Part shown: one piece after another, positions 6,389 through 14,069 of the stretch
How the letters are laid out: the number at the start of each line of letters is the position of its first letter
How positions within the stretch are numbered: position 1 is the first letter of the stretch
DNA from: Paludibacteraceae bacterium
Lineage (GTDB): Bacteria > Bacteroidota > Bacteroidia > Bacteroidales > Paludibacteraceae
NCBI GenBank assembly: GCA_947471245.1
Contig: CANIXM010000014.1
Span: forward strand, 1-14,223
Direction: 5' to 3'
DNA length: 14,223 nt
Program-made: the position numbers and the translations under genes
The notes under the pieces: generated by a model
The model's database searches: none
What the model was told of the DNA's origin: nothing
The model's input: only the letters and a program-made list of their open reading frames with translations

Positions 6389-8860
6389 ATGAAAAATAGA
6401 TGCATTTTATATTCTTTACTTTTTTTTGTAAGTATTTCCGCTTTTGCCCAACACAAAGTGCATGTGCACGGCCATGTGTATGATGAAAACGAGAAGGGAT
6501 TGGAGTATGTAAACGTATCGTTGGAAAAAGGCAAACAAGGTACAAGCACCAATCAGCAAGGTTATTATGATTTGAAGTTGGAGATAAAGGACTCCGCAGT
6601 ATTGGTGTTTTCGCAAGTTGGTTACAAGTCAGAAAGGCATATTGTCAATGCCAAGCAATCTTCATTGGAGCTTTCATTGGTGCTGAGACGAACAACCAAA
6701 GAACTTTCTCAAGTGAATGTTATCGGTCAGAAAATGCAGACATCTACTGTGGACATGATAGATGCAACCAAAGTGAGACTGATCCCCAATGTGGCTGGTG
6801 GTATAGAATCAATGTTGATGACTTTTGCTGGTGTAAGTTCTAGCAACGAACTAAGTTCGCAGTACAATGTTCGTGGGGGAAATTTTGATGAAAATATGGT
6901 TTATGTAAATGGTATAGAGGTGTATAGGCCGTTGTTGGTGAGGTCTGGTCAGCAAGAAGGATTGAGTTTTGTTAACCCAGACATGGTGAAAAATGTATCA
7001 TTTTCTTCTGGAGGATTTGATGCCCGATATGGAGATAAAATGTCTTCTGTACTCGATATTCAGTATAAAAAGCCAGAAAAATTTGAGTCAACCATCTCAG
7101 CCAGTTTTCTAGGAGCTACAGCTTTTGTGGGTACTTCGAATGATAAGTTTACTCAAATGCACGGATTTCGGTATAAGACCAATAGCTATTTGATGGGTAC
7201 GCTTGATACGCAAGGTGAGTATAAACCACATTTTTTTGATTATCAAACACACCTTACCTATCAGCTTTCTCCAAAAAGCAAACTGTCATTTTTGGGTAAC
7301 CTTTCACAAAACTCATTTCAGTTTATTCCTCAAACCAGGCAAACTACCTTTGGTACAACAACAGAAGTTGTCAATCTTCGTGTGTTTTTCGAAGGTCAAG
7401 AAAAAGATTTGTTTCGAACAGCATTTGGAGCATTGTCATGGGATTTTGAGCCTCAAAAAGGGCTTATGCTCCGTGTGTTGAGTTCGGTGTTCAACACCAA
7501 TGAAAGTGTGAATTATGATATTGCTGGTGAGTATGTACTCAATGAATCTGTTGGAAATAACAGTACCACAGTGAACGAAGGAAAACTCATTGGTGTGGGC
7601 AAGTATCATCAGCATGCTCGGAATTTGCTGAATGCTACAGTGAGCAATGTTGCACACCTGGGAGAATATGATTTTGGACAAAATAAAATGAAATGGGGTG
7701 TAACCTTGCAGCATGAACGCATAGATGATCATATCAGTGAGTGGGAGTGGCGTGATTCGGTGGGCTATTCGTTGCCCAGCAACCCATCAAACTTGCAGCT
7801 GTATTACAATCTAAAAGCAAGTGATAAGCTCTCATCATGGCGAACATCTGCTTTCTTTCAAGAAACTTACAAATGGAATACGGAGTCCAGTTCAGTGTTA
7901 TTTACAGGAGGATTGCGCGGAAATTATTGGACATTCAACAATGAATTCCTTCTCAGTCCTCGTCTCTCGGTAGCTGTGTTACCACATTGGAAGAAAGATT
8001 TTAGTTTTAGATTTGCCTCAGGACTTTATTATCAAGCACCTTTTTACAAAGAGATTAGAGACACGCTCACAAATGCGCTAGGCAATGTAAATGTACATTT
8101 GAACAATAACATAAAATCTCCACGCTCCCTACATTTTGTTTTGGGTGGCGACTATTATTTCAAGACTTTTGGGCGAGCATTGAAGTTTACTTCCGAAGTC
8201 TATCTCAAGTTAGCTGATAGAATGATTTCATACACAGTAGACAATGTTCAGGTGCGCTATTCAGGTGTTAACGACGCCAAGGCCTACACAGCAGGGGTGG
8301 ATTTCAAATTATATGGTGAGTTTCTTCCAGGAGCTGATTCGTGGATCAATTTGTCATTGATGCAATCCAAAATGATGCTTGATAATGATTTGTTTACCTA
8401 CTACCAATTTGTTGATAATAAAGTAGTCACAACCAAATCTCATCGAGGATGGTACCCTTCAGCTAATGAACAGCGATTTGTGTTTTCCATGCTTTTTCAG
8501 GACTATTTGCCCAATAATCCCAAATACAAACTTCATTTGAAAATGGTGATTTCTGATGGATTGTCATTCGGACCACCTCGTGATATCAAGACTCAGAATG
8601 CATACAGAACGCCTCCTTATAGGCGTGTGGATATAGGCGCCTCACGGGTGCTGGTGAGTGGTGATGATAAAATCATGAGTAAGCCATTTTTCAAACACAT
8701 CAAAAGCATTTGGTTGAACGCAGAGGTTTTCAATTTGTTGGATTTTGCAAATGTCAATTCCTATTATTGGGTGACAAAAACTGATGCATCACAAATGGCA
8801 GTGCCTAATTTTTTGACCAGTAGGATGTTTAATCTCAAAGTGATAGTGGATTTGAAATAA
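6389..8860 (+). CDS. TonB-dependent receptor with carboxypeptidase-regulatory domain
   Basis: An 823-residue outer-membrane receptor. Residues 1-20 are a signal peptide (ending AFA, Gln21 next). Residues about 24-100 are a CarboxypepD_reg/CNA-B-like domain (VHGHVYDENEKGLEYVNVSLEKG through FSQVGYKSERHIV). Residues about 108-225 are the plug (DMIDATKVRLIPNVAGGIES, QYNVRGGNFDENMVYVNGIEVYRP, SGGFDARYGDKMSSVLDIQYK). The rest is a beta-barrel rich in aromatic, alternating strands, ending SRMFNLKVIVDLK. The family imports bulky ligands using TonB/ExbBD energy. At 823 residues, without a SusD gene next to it, it fits the general Bacteroidota receptor type rather than SusC. The ligand is unknown; nearness to the ABC importer at the left edge is only suggestive. 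The upstream gap holds the conserved leader and only a weak hairpin (TCTAA/TTAGA, 6184-6196). Confidence 0.9.
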   Translation: MKNRCILYSLLFFVSISAFAQHKVHVHGHVYDENEKGLEYVNVSLEKGKQGTSTNQQGYYDLKLEIKDSAVLVFSQVGYKSERHIVNAKQSSLELSLVLRRTTKELSQVNVIGQKMQTSTVDMIDATKVRLIPNVAGGIESMLMTFAGVSSSNELSSQYNVRGGNFDENMVYVNGIEVYRPLLVRSGQQEGLSFVNPDMVKNVSFSSGGFDARYGDKMSSVLDIQYKKPEKFESTISASFLGATAFVGTSNDKFTQMHGFRYKTNSYLMGTLDTQGEYKPHFFDYQTHLTYQLSPKSKLSFLGNLSQNSFQFIPQTRQTTFGTTTEVVNLRVFFEGQEKDLFRTAFGALSWDFEPQKGLMLRVLSSVFNTNESVNYDIAGEYVLNESVGNNSTTVNEGKLIGVGKYHQHARNLLNATVSNVAHLGEYDFGQNKMKWGVTLQHERIDDHISEWEWRDSVGYSLPSNPSNLQLYYNLKASDKLSSWRTSAFFQETYKWNTESSSVLFTGGLRGNYWTFNNEFLLSPRLSVAVLPHWKKDFSFRFASGLYYQAPFYKEIRDTLTNALGNVNVHLNNNIKSPRSLHFVLGGDYYFKTFGRALKFTSEVYLKLADRMISYTVDNVQVRYSGVNDAKAYTAGVDFKLYGEFLPGADSWINLSLMQSKMMLDNDLFTYYQFVDNKVVTTKSHRGWYPSANEQRFVFSMLFQDYLPNNPKYKLHLKMVISDGLSFGPPRDIKTQNAYRTPPYRRVDIGASRVLVSGDDKIMSKPFFKHIKSIWLNAEVFNLLDFANVNSYYWVTKTDASQMAVPNFLTSRMFNLKVIVDLK

Positions 8861-8970
8861 TTAGTAGTAAGTACTTTAAGATTGAACTGTTTTTTTTTTT
8901 TGTACTATAACGAATTAGGTGGGTGAAACCAATGAATGAAATTATAACCACAAAAGGTAAGAAAAAAAAT

Positions 8971-8998
8971 GATAATTGATAATTGATAATTGACAATT
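8971..8998. repeat. 7-bp tandem repeat, four units of GATAATT
   Basis: Three exact GATAATT units and one GACAATT lie head to tail. The same heptamer occurs three times at 10653-10673, so it is a recurrent microsatellite in this genome. Confidence 0.85.
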
Positions 8999-9080
8999 GA
9001 AGAGACGTTGTATGCGGCGTCTGATAAATTATTTTTTGAACATAAAGGCACAAAGGCACGAAGACGCTATCGCCATAGGC

Positions 9081-9289
9081 AAATATCACGAAGTAAATAT
9101 CGCCAAAGGCAAATATCGCGAAGCAAATATCACGAAGTAAATATCGCGAAGCAAATATCGCCGAAGGCAAATATCGCCGCAGGCAAATATCACGAAGCAA
9201 ATATCGCCGCAGGCAAATATCACGAAGTAAATATCGCGAAGCAAATATCGCCGCAGGCAAAATATCGCAAAGCTTTTGTCGCCACAGGC
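9081..9289. repeat. Tandem array of 14-bp and 16-bp units carrying triloop mini-hairpins
   Basis: Twelve clean units fill 9081-9258: seven of type A (14 bp, AAATATC plus RCGAAGY) and five of type B (16 bp, AAATATC plus GCCNNAGGC), in the order A B A A A B B A B A A B. Degenerate units flank them at 9065-9080 (GCCATAGGC), 9259-9273 (GCAAAGC) and 9274-9289 (GCCACAGGC). Nearly every unit ends in a tiny palindrome with a three-base loop ending in A: GCGAAGC, ACGAAGT, GCCGAAGGC, GCCGCAGGC, GCCAAAGGC. One A unit (9185-9198) has an A/C mismatch. This is not a CRISPR array, because no unique spacers separate the repeats. Confidence 0.85.
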
Positions 9290-9372
9290 ATTATTATCGT
9301 GTACCCACCCAAAACGTTATAGAGCCCTATTTTTTGTTCGGTTTCTCACTTTTTTTATTGGTTGATTTTCAT

Positions 9373-9380
9373 TACTTTTG
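9373..9380 (+). promoter_or_regulatory. Candidate Bacteroidota -7 element before the aminotransferase gene
   Basis: TACTTTTG matches TAnnTTTG. Transcription would begin near 9387, leaving a 5' UTR of about 68 nt that contains an 8-bp stem: ATGGTTAG (9402-9409) pairs perfectly with CTAACCAT (9427-9434). No well-placed -33 TTTG is seen. Confidence 0.4.
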
Positions 9381-9454
9381 CAGTTACGATTTTATAATTT
9401 AATGGTTAGAAGCTGTTTGAAGTCTGCTAACCATATCACTGCAAACTGAATAAA

Positions 9455-10654
9455 ATGCCACACACATCACATCGTGGGCAATTAATGCCCGAATCGCCAA
9501 TTCGTAAATTAGTACCTCTATCCGACAAAGCTAAAGCTCGGGGTATCAAAGTGTACCATCTCAATATCGGTCAACCCGATTTAAAAACTCCCGAAGTAGC
9601 ACTTGAGGCCATCAGAAATATCGATAGGACAGTGTTAGAATATAGCCCTAGTGATGGTATCAGAAGTTTGAAATCCAAACTGGCGGCTTATTACCACACC
9701 TTCAATATTGATGTTACTGAGGATGATATTATAGTGACAACAGGTGGATCCGAAGCGGTCAACTTTGCATTTATGAGTTGCCTCGATCCGGGTGATGAAA
9801 TCATTGTGCCCGAACCAGCCTATGCCAACTACACTGCCTTTGCTATTGGAGCTGGAGCGATAGTTCGTCCAGTGGTGTCATCTATTGAAGATGGCTTTTC
9901 ACTACCAGCTATCGAAAAATTCGAAGAACTCATCACTCCCAAAACTAAAGGGATATTGATTTGTAATCCCAATAATCCAACTGGCTATTTATATACCCGT
10001 GCAGAAATGAACAAGATTCGTGATCTGGTAAAGAAGTATGATTTATACTTGTTTTCGGATGAGGTCTATCGCGAGTTTTGTTATACCGGTGCTCCCTATA
10101 TTTCGGCGTTTCACTTAGATGGAATTGAAGAAAATGTGGTGTTGATTGATTCGGTGTCAAAGCGTTATAGCATGACCGGCATCCGCATAGGTGCTATCGT
10201 GTGCAAAAACAAAGAAGTTAGAAAGAACGTGATGAAGTTTTGTCAGGCTCGCCTTAGTCCGCCACTTTTGGGACAAATTGCTGCTGAGGCAGCCATGAGT
10301 ACTCCTGCAGATTATATGTTGGAAATGTACAATGAATATGTAGAGCGCAGAAAATTTTTAATTGATGGGCTAAATAGAATTCCTGGAGTTTATTCACCGA
10401 TTCCCATGGGTGCATTTTATACCGTAGCTCGATTGCCTATTGACGATGCTGATAAATTTTGCGCTTGGTTGCTTTCAGATTTTGAACACGAAGGACAAAC
10501 AGTGATGATGGCACCAGCATCAGGTTTCTACACCATTGACGGACTTGGCAAGGACGAAGTGAGAATAGCTTATGTGCTTGATAAAGAGGATTTAAAACAA
10601 GCCATGTTGGTGCTAAAGAAGGCGTTGGAAGTGTATCCTGGAAGAACGATTTGA
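9455..10654 (+). CDS. Pyridoxal-phosphate aminotransferase, class I/II (aspartate aminotransferase-like)
   Basis: A 399-residue cytoplasmic enzyme of the fold-type I aminotransferase family, transferring amino groups between an amino acid and a 2-oxoacid. The N-terminus SPIRKLVPLSDKAKARGIKVYHLNIGQPD (14-42) matches the AspB-like subgroup. Cofactor residues are visible: the GGSEA phosphate-binding turn (98-101), NPNNPTG (171-177), DEVYREF with Asp202 and Tyr205, the PLP lysine K236 in SVSKRYSMTGIRIG, and the substrate-carboxylate arginine R370 in VRIAYV. Length and motif order are complete. The ATG at 9455 starts just before the conserved region and fits relatives. The preferred substrate (aspartate, aromatic or branched-chain) cannot be decided from motifs alone. 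The stop codon overlaps the first GATAATT unit. Confidence 0.88.
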   Translation: MPHTSHRGQLMPESPIRKLVPLSDKAKARGIKVYHLNIGQPDLKTPEVALEAIRNIDRTVLEYSPSDGIRSLKSKLAAYYHTFNIDVTEDDIIVTTGGSEAVNFAFMSCLDPGDEIIVPEPAYANYTAFAIGAGAIVRPVVSSIEDGFSLPAIEKFEELITPKTKGILICNPNNPTGYLYTRAEMNKIRDLVKKYDLYLFSDEVYREFCYTGAPYISAFHLDGIEENVVLIDSVSKRYSMTGIRIGAIVCKNKEVRKNVMKFCQARLSPPLLGQIAAEAAMSTPADYMLEMYNEYVERRKFLIDGLNRIPGVYSPIPMGAFYTVARLPIDDADKFCAWLLSDFEHEGQTVMMAPASGFYTIDGLGKDEVRIAYVLDKEDLKQAMLVLKKALEVYPGRTI

Positions 10655-10673
10655 TAATTGATAATTGATAATT
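10653..10673. repeat. 7-bp tandem repeat, three units of GATAATT
   Basis: Three exact GATAATT units begin inside the TGA stop of the aminotransferase gene (10652-10654), followed by a degenerate AATAAGG. They share the unit of the array at 8971-8998. Confidence 0.85.
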
Positions 10674-10719
10674 AATAAGGGTGGATTTTTGGATTGAACT
10701 AATTAAGTGAATTAAAAAA

Positions 10720-11961
10720 GTGTCTTTAGAATATTTTATAGCAAAACGCATCCATTTTCAGCAGGGCAAGAAGAATATTTCTCGCCCTGCTGTACGTATT
10801 GCTACTATTGGGATTGCATTGGGATTGGCAGTGATGATTGTGGCTGTGGCTGTGGTGATAGGGTTCAAAAATGAGATAAGGAAAAAGACCATAGGGTTTG
10901 GGGGGCATATACAGGTAACAAATTTTGATAATAATAATACCTACGCCATGAATCCCATACAGGTTCATCCCTCACTTATTCGGAAGATAAATGGGATTAA
11001 TGGCGTAAAGCATGTTGAGAGATTTGCCACCAAACCAGGCATTATAAAGACTGATACGGAGTTTCAGGGGGTAGTAATCAAAGGTATTGATGGGGGTTTT
11101 GACTGGAATTTCTTTAAGTCGAATCTTCAGGAAGGTAAACTGTTGAATTTAAGTGGTTCGGATCCTAGTAACGAAGTTGTATTGTCTAAATATCTGGCCG
11201 ATTTGTTGAATTTGAAGCTGGGTGATAGCTTTTACACCTACTTTATTCAGGATCAGGTAAGGGCTCGAAAATTTAAAATAGTGGGAATTTATTCTACCAA
11301 TTTTATTGAATATGACAAGCTATTTGTGCTGGCAGATATTCGACAAGTGCAGGCACTCAACAACTGGGATATTAATACATTTAGCGGTCTTGAGATATTG
11401 ATTAATGATTTTGATCGCATAGACCAGCTTGGTGACAAAGTGTATGAATCAACAGCCAATATTTTCAATAAACAAGGCAATGCTTATGTCACTCAAACTA
11501 TCAAACAACTCAATCCGCAGATTTTTAGTTGGTTGGACTTGTTGGATATGAATGTGTGGGTCATATTGGTGCTCATGCTTTCGGTAGCAGGATTTAATAT
11601 GATTTCGGGATTGATGATTTTGATTTTAGAACGAACAAATATGATCGGTATTCTCAAATCACTTGGAGCAACAGATTTCTCCATCCGAAAGGTGTTTTTG
11701 TTCCACTCCTTTTTCTTAATTGGGAAAGGGATGATATGGGGCAATGTCATTGGGCTGTCACTTTGTGCCATTCAATATTTTACTCACGCCATTCCGCTTG
11801 ATCCGCAGGCATATTATGTGGCTACAGTGCCTGTTTGTTTTGATTGGGTGTATTTGATTTTGCTGAATGTAGGTACTTTACTTGCGTCATTGTTGCTAAT
11901 GATTGCACCTTCTTATCTGATTACTAAAATATCACCCGCAAAGATTATCCGGTATGAATAG
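10720..11961 (+). CDS. LolC/LolE-like ABC transporter permease (FtsX/MacB family)
   Basis: A 413-residue inner-membrane protein with the LolC/LolE layout: TM1 at about 27-49, a periplasmic MacB-type core domain (about 50-275), then three helices near 278-304, 325-353 and 374-400. The loop after TM2 contains ERTNMIGILKSLGA (304-317), the coupling-helix motif typical of FtsX-superfamily permeases that contact the ATPase. LolCDE extracts lipoproteins from the inner membrane for outer-membrane sorting; that role here is inferred from family and length. No LolD-type ATPase gene is adjacent. The start is GTG at 10720, giving MSLEYFIAKRIHF. An in-frame TGA at 10708-10710 leaves no ATG or other usual start upstream, and IAKR before TM1 is conserved in the family. 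Confidence 0.85.
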   Translation: MSLEYFIAKRIHFQQGKKNISRPAVRIATIGIALGLAVMIVAVAVVIGFKNEIRKKTIGFGGHIQVTNFDNNNTYAMNPIQVHPSLIRKINGINGVKHVERFATKPGIIKTDTEFQGVVIKGIDGGFDWNFFKSNLQEGKLLNLSGSDPSNEVVLSKYLADLLNLKLGDSFYTYFIQDQVRARKFKIVGIYSTNFIEYDKLFVLADIRQVQALNNWDINTFSGLEILINDFDRIDQLGDKVYESTANIFNKQGNAYVTQTIKQLNPQIFSWLDLLDMNVWVILVLMLSVAGFNMISGLMILILERTNMIGILKSLGATDFSIRKVFLFHSFFLIGKGMIWGNVIGLSLCAIQYFTHAIPLDPQAYYVATVPVCFDWVYLILLNVGTLLASLLLMIAPSYLITKISPAKIIRYE

Positions 11962-12044
11962 TGGGAGTGGTGATTGTTGGATTGATTAGTAGAGTGAAAA
12001 ATATCAATTCATGTAGTTAATTCTTATAAAAACTACCTAAGAAT

Positions 12045-14042
12045 ATGATTAAAGAAAGAATAGAGTTATTGCGTCAAGAATTGGAGCAGCATAATTACAA
12101 TTATTATGTGCTGTCGTCACCCGTTGTTTCCGATTTTGAATATGACTTGATGATGAAGCAGTTGGTGGATTTGGAACGACAATGCCCAGAATATTTTGAC
12201 CCAAACTCACCCAGTCAGCGTGTCGGCAGTGATATTAACGCAGCATTCAAGCAAGTGGCACATATTTACCCCATGCTTTCATTGTCCAATACTTATTCGG
12301 CAGAAGAAGTTCAGGATTTTTACGATAGAGTTAGCAAGGCATTAAATGATGGCTTTGAACTGGTGTGTGAATTGAAGTATGACGGAACATCCATTTCACT
12401 CACTTACCAGCATGGAGCTTTGGTGCGTGCGGTGACCCGTGGAGATGGAGAAAAAGGCGATGATGTTACTGCCAATGTGCGTACCATTCGTTCTGTTCCT
12501 TTAAAGTTGCGAGGTGATTACCCTGATGAGTTTGAGATACGTGGTGAAATACTGATGCCATGGGCTGTGTTTGACGAGCTGAATCGTGAGCGTGAAGCAC
12601 AGGAAGAACCCCTTTTTGCCAATCCTCGTAATGCAGCAGCTGGTACACTCAAGTTGCAAAATGCTAATATGGTTGCAAGTCGGAAGTTGGATGGATATTT
12701 TTATTATTTGCTAGGAGAAAAACTACCATCAACATCTCATTCCGACAATTTGGACAAAGCAGCCACATGGGGCTTTAAAACCTCCGATGCCACTAAGGTG
12801 TGTAAGACTTTGGATGAGGTGTGGGCATTTATAAAATACTGGGATGTGGAACGAAAAAATCTTCCAGTAGCTACTGATGGTATTGTGATTAAAGTCAATT
12901 CGGTGACACAGCAACGATCATTGGGGCTCACAGCCAAGTCGCCTCGATGGGCGGTAGCCTATAAGTTTCAAGCCGAAAAAGCATTGACAAGACTCAATTC
13001 GGTTTCCTATCAGGTGGGTAGAACTGGCGCTGTAACCCCTGTGGCCAATTTGGATCCAGTTCAATTGTCGGGCACAACCGTAAAACGTGCATCACTTCAT
13101 AATGCAGACATCATCAAGTCACTAGATTTACACATTGGCGATATGGTATTTGTAGAAAAAGGGGGTGAGATTATTCCAAAAATTACAGCCGTAGACAAGG
13201 ATGCCAGAATATTAATTGGAGATGCCGTGAATTTTATCAAAAAATGCCCCGAGTGCGGTGCCAATTTGGTAAGATACGAAGGCGAAGCTGCACATTACTG
13301 TCCAAATGAGAATCACTGTCCACCACAGATTAAGGGTAAAATAGAACATTTTGTAGGCCGAAAGGCAATGAACATCGAAGGTTTAGGAGGCGAAACAATA
13401 AATTTGCTATATCAAAACAATTTATTGAGTAAAATTTCCGATATTTACAGTTTGAAAATGGGTGACCTAGTGCAACTTGAAAGATTAGGATCTAAATCAG
13501 CCCAAAACATTCAGTTGGCCGTCCAAAAGTCTAAAGAAGTGCCGTTTGAACGAGTGTTGTTTTCACTAGGGATCAGATTTGTAGGAGAGACAGTAGCTAA
13601 GAAACTTGCATTTGCGTTCATTAATATTGAGGACCTAATAACTACAAATTATGAGCAGTTGGTAGAAGTGGATGAAATTGGTGAACGTATAGCGCAAAGC
13701 GTGGTGCGATATTTTTCAGATGAAGAAAATTTGAAAACTGTTCGTCTCCTCAAAGAATATGGATTACAGATGACACTCTCCGATGATAAGTTGGAGGCCA
13801 TGGGCACATCGCTATCGGGGCTGTCCATTGTCATAAGTGGCACATTTAGACATCACTCGCGCGATGAATATAAAGCCATGATAGAGCAGCACGGGGGAAA
13901 GAATGTAGCAAGTGTCTCTGCCAAAACATCGTTTATACTTGCTGGTGAGAACATGGGTCCCGAAAAACTTAAAAAGGCAGAAGCATTGGGTGTACAACTA
14001 ATGAATGAGGATGATTTTTTATCATTGTTGATTAAAGAATAG
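12045..14042 (+). CDS. ligA: NAD-dependent DNA ligase LigA
   Basis: A 665-residue essential replication and repair ligase that seals nicks using NAD+. Domains in order: Ia NMN-binding region (YNYYVLSSPVVSDFEYD, 18-34), adenylation domain with catalytic K111 in ELKYDG (109-114), TRGDGEKGDDVT, the EIRGEI motif (164-169), FANPRNAAAGTLK (191-203) and ATDGIVIKVN (277-286). An OB domain follows (VGRTGAVTPVANLDPV), then a Cys4 zinc finger at C401, C404, C419 and C425, a helix-hairpin-helix region (about 435-575, including IEGLGGETINLLY and SLGIRFVGETVAKKLA), and a C-terminal BRCT domain (about 588-663, SGTF then AEALGVQLMNEDDFL). All key residues and the full length are present. It begins 83 bp after the permease gene, with no clear promoter in that gap. 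Confidence 0.98.
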   Translation: MIKERIELLRQELEQHNYNYYVLSSPVVSDFEYDLMMKQLVDLERQCPEYFDPNSPSQRVGSDINAAFKQVAHIYPMLSLSNTYSAEEVQDFYDRVSKALNDGFELVCELKYDGTSISLTYQHGALVRAVTRGDGEKGDDVTANVRTIRSVPLKLRGDYPDEFEIRGEILMPWAVFDELNREREAQEEPLFANPRNAAAGTLKLQNANMVASRKLDGYFYYLLGEKLPSTSHSDNLDKAATWGFKTSDATKVCKTLDEVWAFIKYWDVERKNLPVATDGIVIKVNSVTQQRSLGLTAKSPRWAVAYKFQAEKALTRLNSVSYQVGRTGAVTPVANLDPVQLSGTTVKRASLHNADIIKSLDLHIGDMVFVEKGGEIIPKITAVDKDARILIGDAVNFIKKCPECGANLVRYEGEAAHYCPNENHCPPQIKGKIEHFVGRKAMNIEGLGGETINLLYQNNLLSKISDIYSLKMGDLVQLERLGSKSAQNIQLAVQKSKEVPFERVLFSLGIRFVGETVAKKLAFAFINIEDLITTNYEQLVEVDEIGERIAQSVVRYFSDEENLKTVRLLKEYGLQMTLSDDKLEAMGTSLSGLSIVISGTFRHHSRDEYKAMIEQHGGKNVASVSAKTSFILAGENMGPEKLKKAEALGVQLMNEDDFLSLLIKE

Positions 14043-14069
14043 ATTCCAAATTAAGCTAGGTAAATTAAT

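Larger units (their letters stand above)
8905..9322. mobile_element. Candidate MITE-like element with ~20-bp terminal inverted repeats
   Basis: The left end 8905-8924 begins CTATAACG and ends GGTGGGT. The reverse complement of the right end (9322-9303) also begins CTATAACG and has GGTGGGT at the same spacing; 17 of 20 positions match. The enclosed 418 bp has no transposase and is filled with short repeats, which resembles a non-autonomous element. I could not find a convincing target-site duplication, because the left flank is a poly-T run ending TGTA and the right flank starts AGAGCC. It is too long for an integron attC site. An accidental or regulatory inverted repeat is possible. Confidence 0.35.
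8861..9454. other. 594-bp intergenic region with repeats and an inverted-repeat element
   Basis: I see no credible gene here. A run of 12 T lies at 8890-8901 without a strong preceding stem, so termination after the receptor gene is unproven. From 8905 to 9322 lies an inverted-repeat-bounded segment that contains GATAATT repeats (8971-8998), two AAAGGCAC units near 9043-9058 and a large 14/16-bp tandem array. From 9323 onward is the promoter and 5' UTR region of the aminotransferase gene. Frames open on both strands across the array only because the repeat units lack stop codons. Confidence 0.7.

Noticed and set aside
6389..8860. SusC-type receptor of a polysaccharide utilisation locus
   Set aside because: At 823 residues it is shorter than typical SusC, and no SusD or glycan-degrading gene is adjacent.
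8835..9260. 141-codon - strand frame across the same array
   Set aside because: It is the mirror of the same repeats (RDICLRRYLL-like) and overlaps the end of the TonB receptor gene. I see no sign of real coding.
9081..9289. CRISPR array
   Set aside because: Repeats are 14-16 bp and directly abutting. There are no unique spacers of constant length and no cas gene in the window.
8990..9322. 110-codon + strand frame across the repeat array
   Set aside because: The frame is open only because the AAATATC units contain no stop in that phase. The product is a low-complexity repeat (ISRSKYRQRQ-like) with no domain or plausible start context.
8905..9322. Integron attC site, because of the CTATAACG/CGTTATAG ends
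   Set aside because: The spacing of about 418 bp is far beyond attC length, and there is no folded core or cassette gene.
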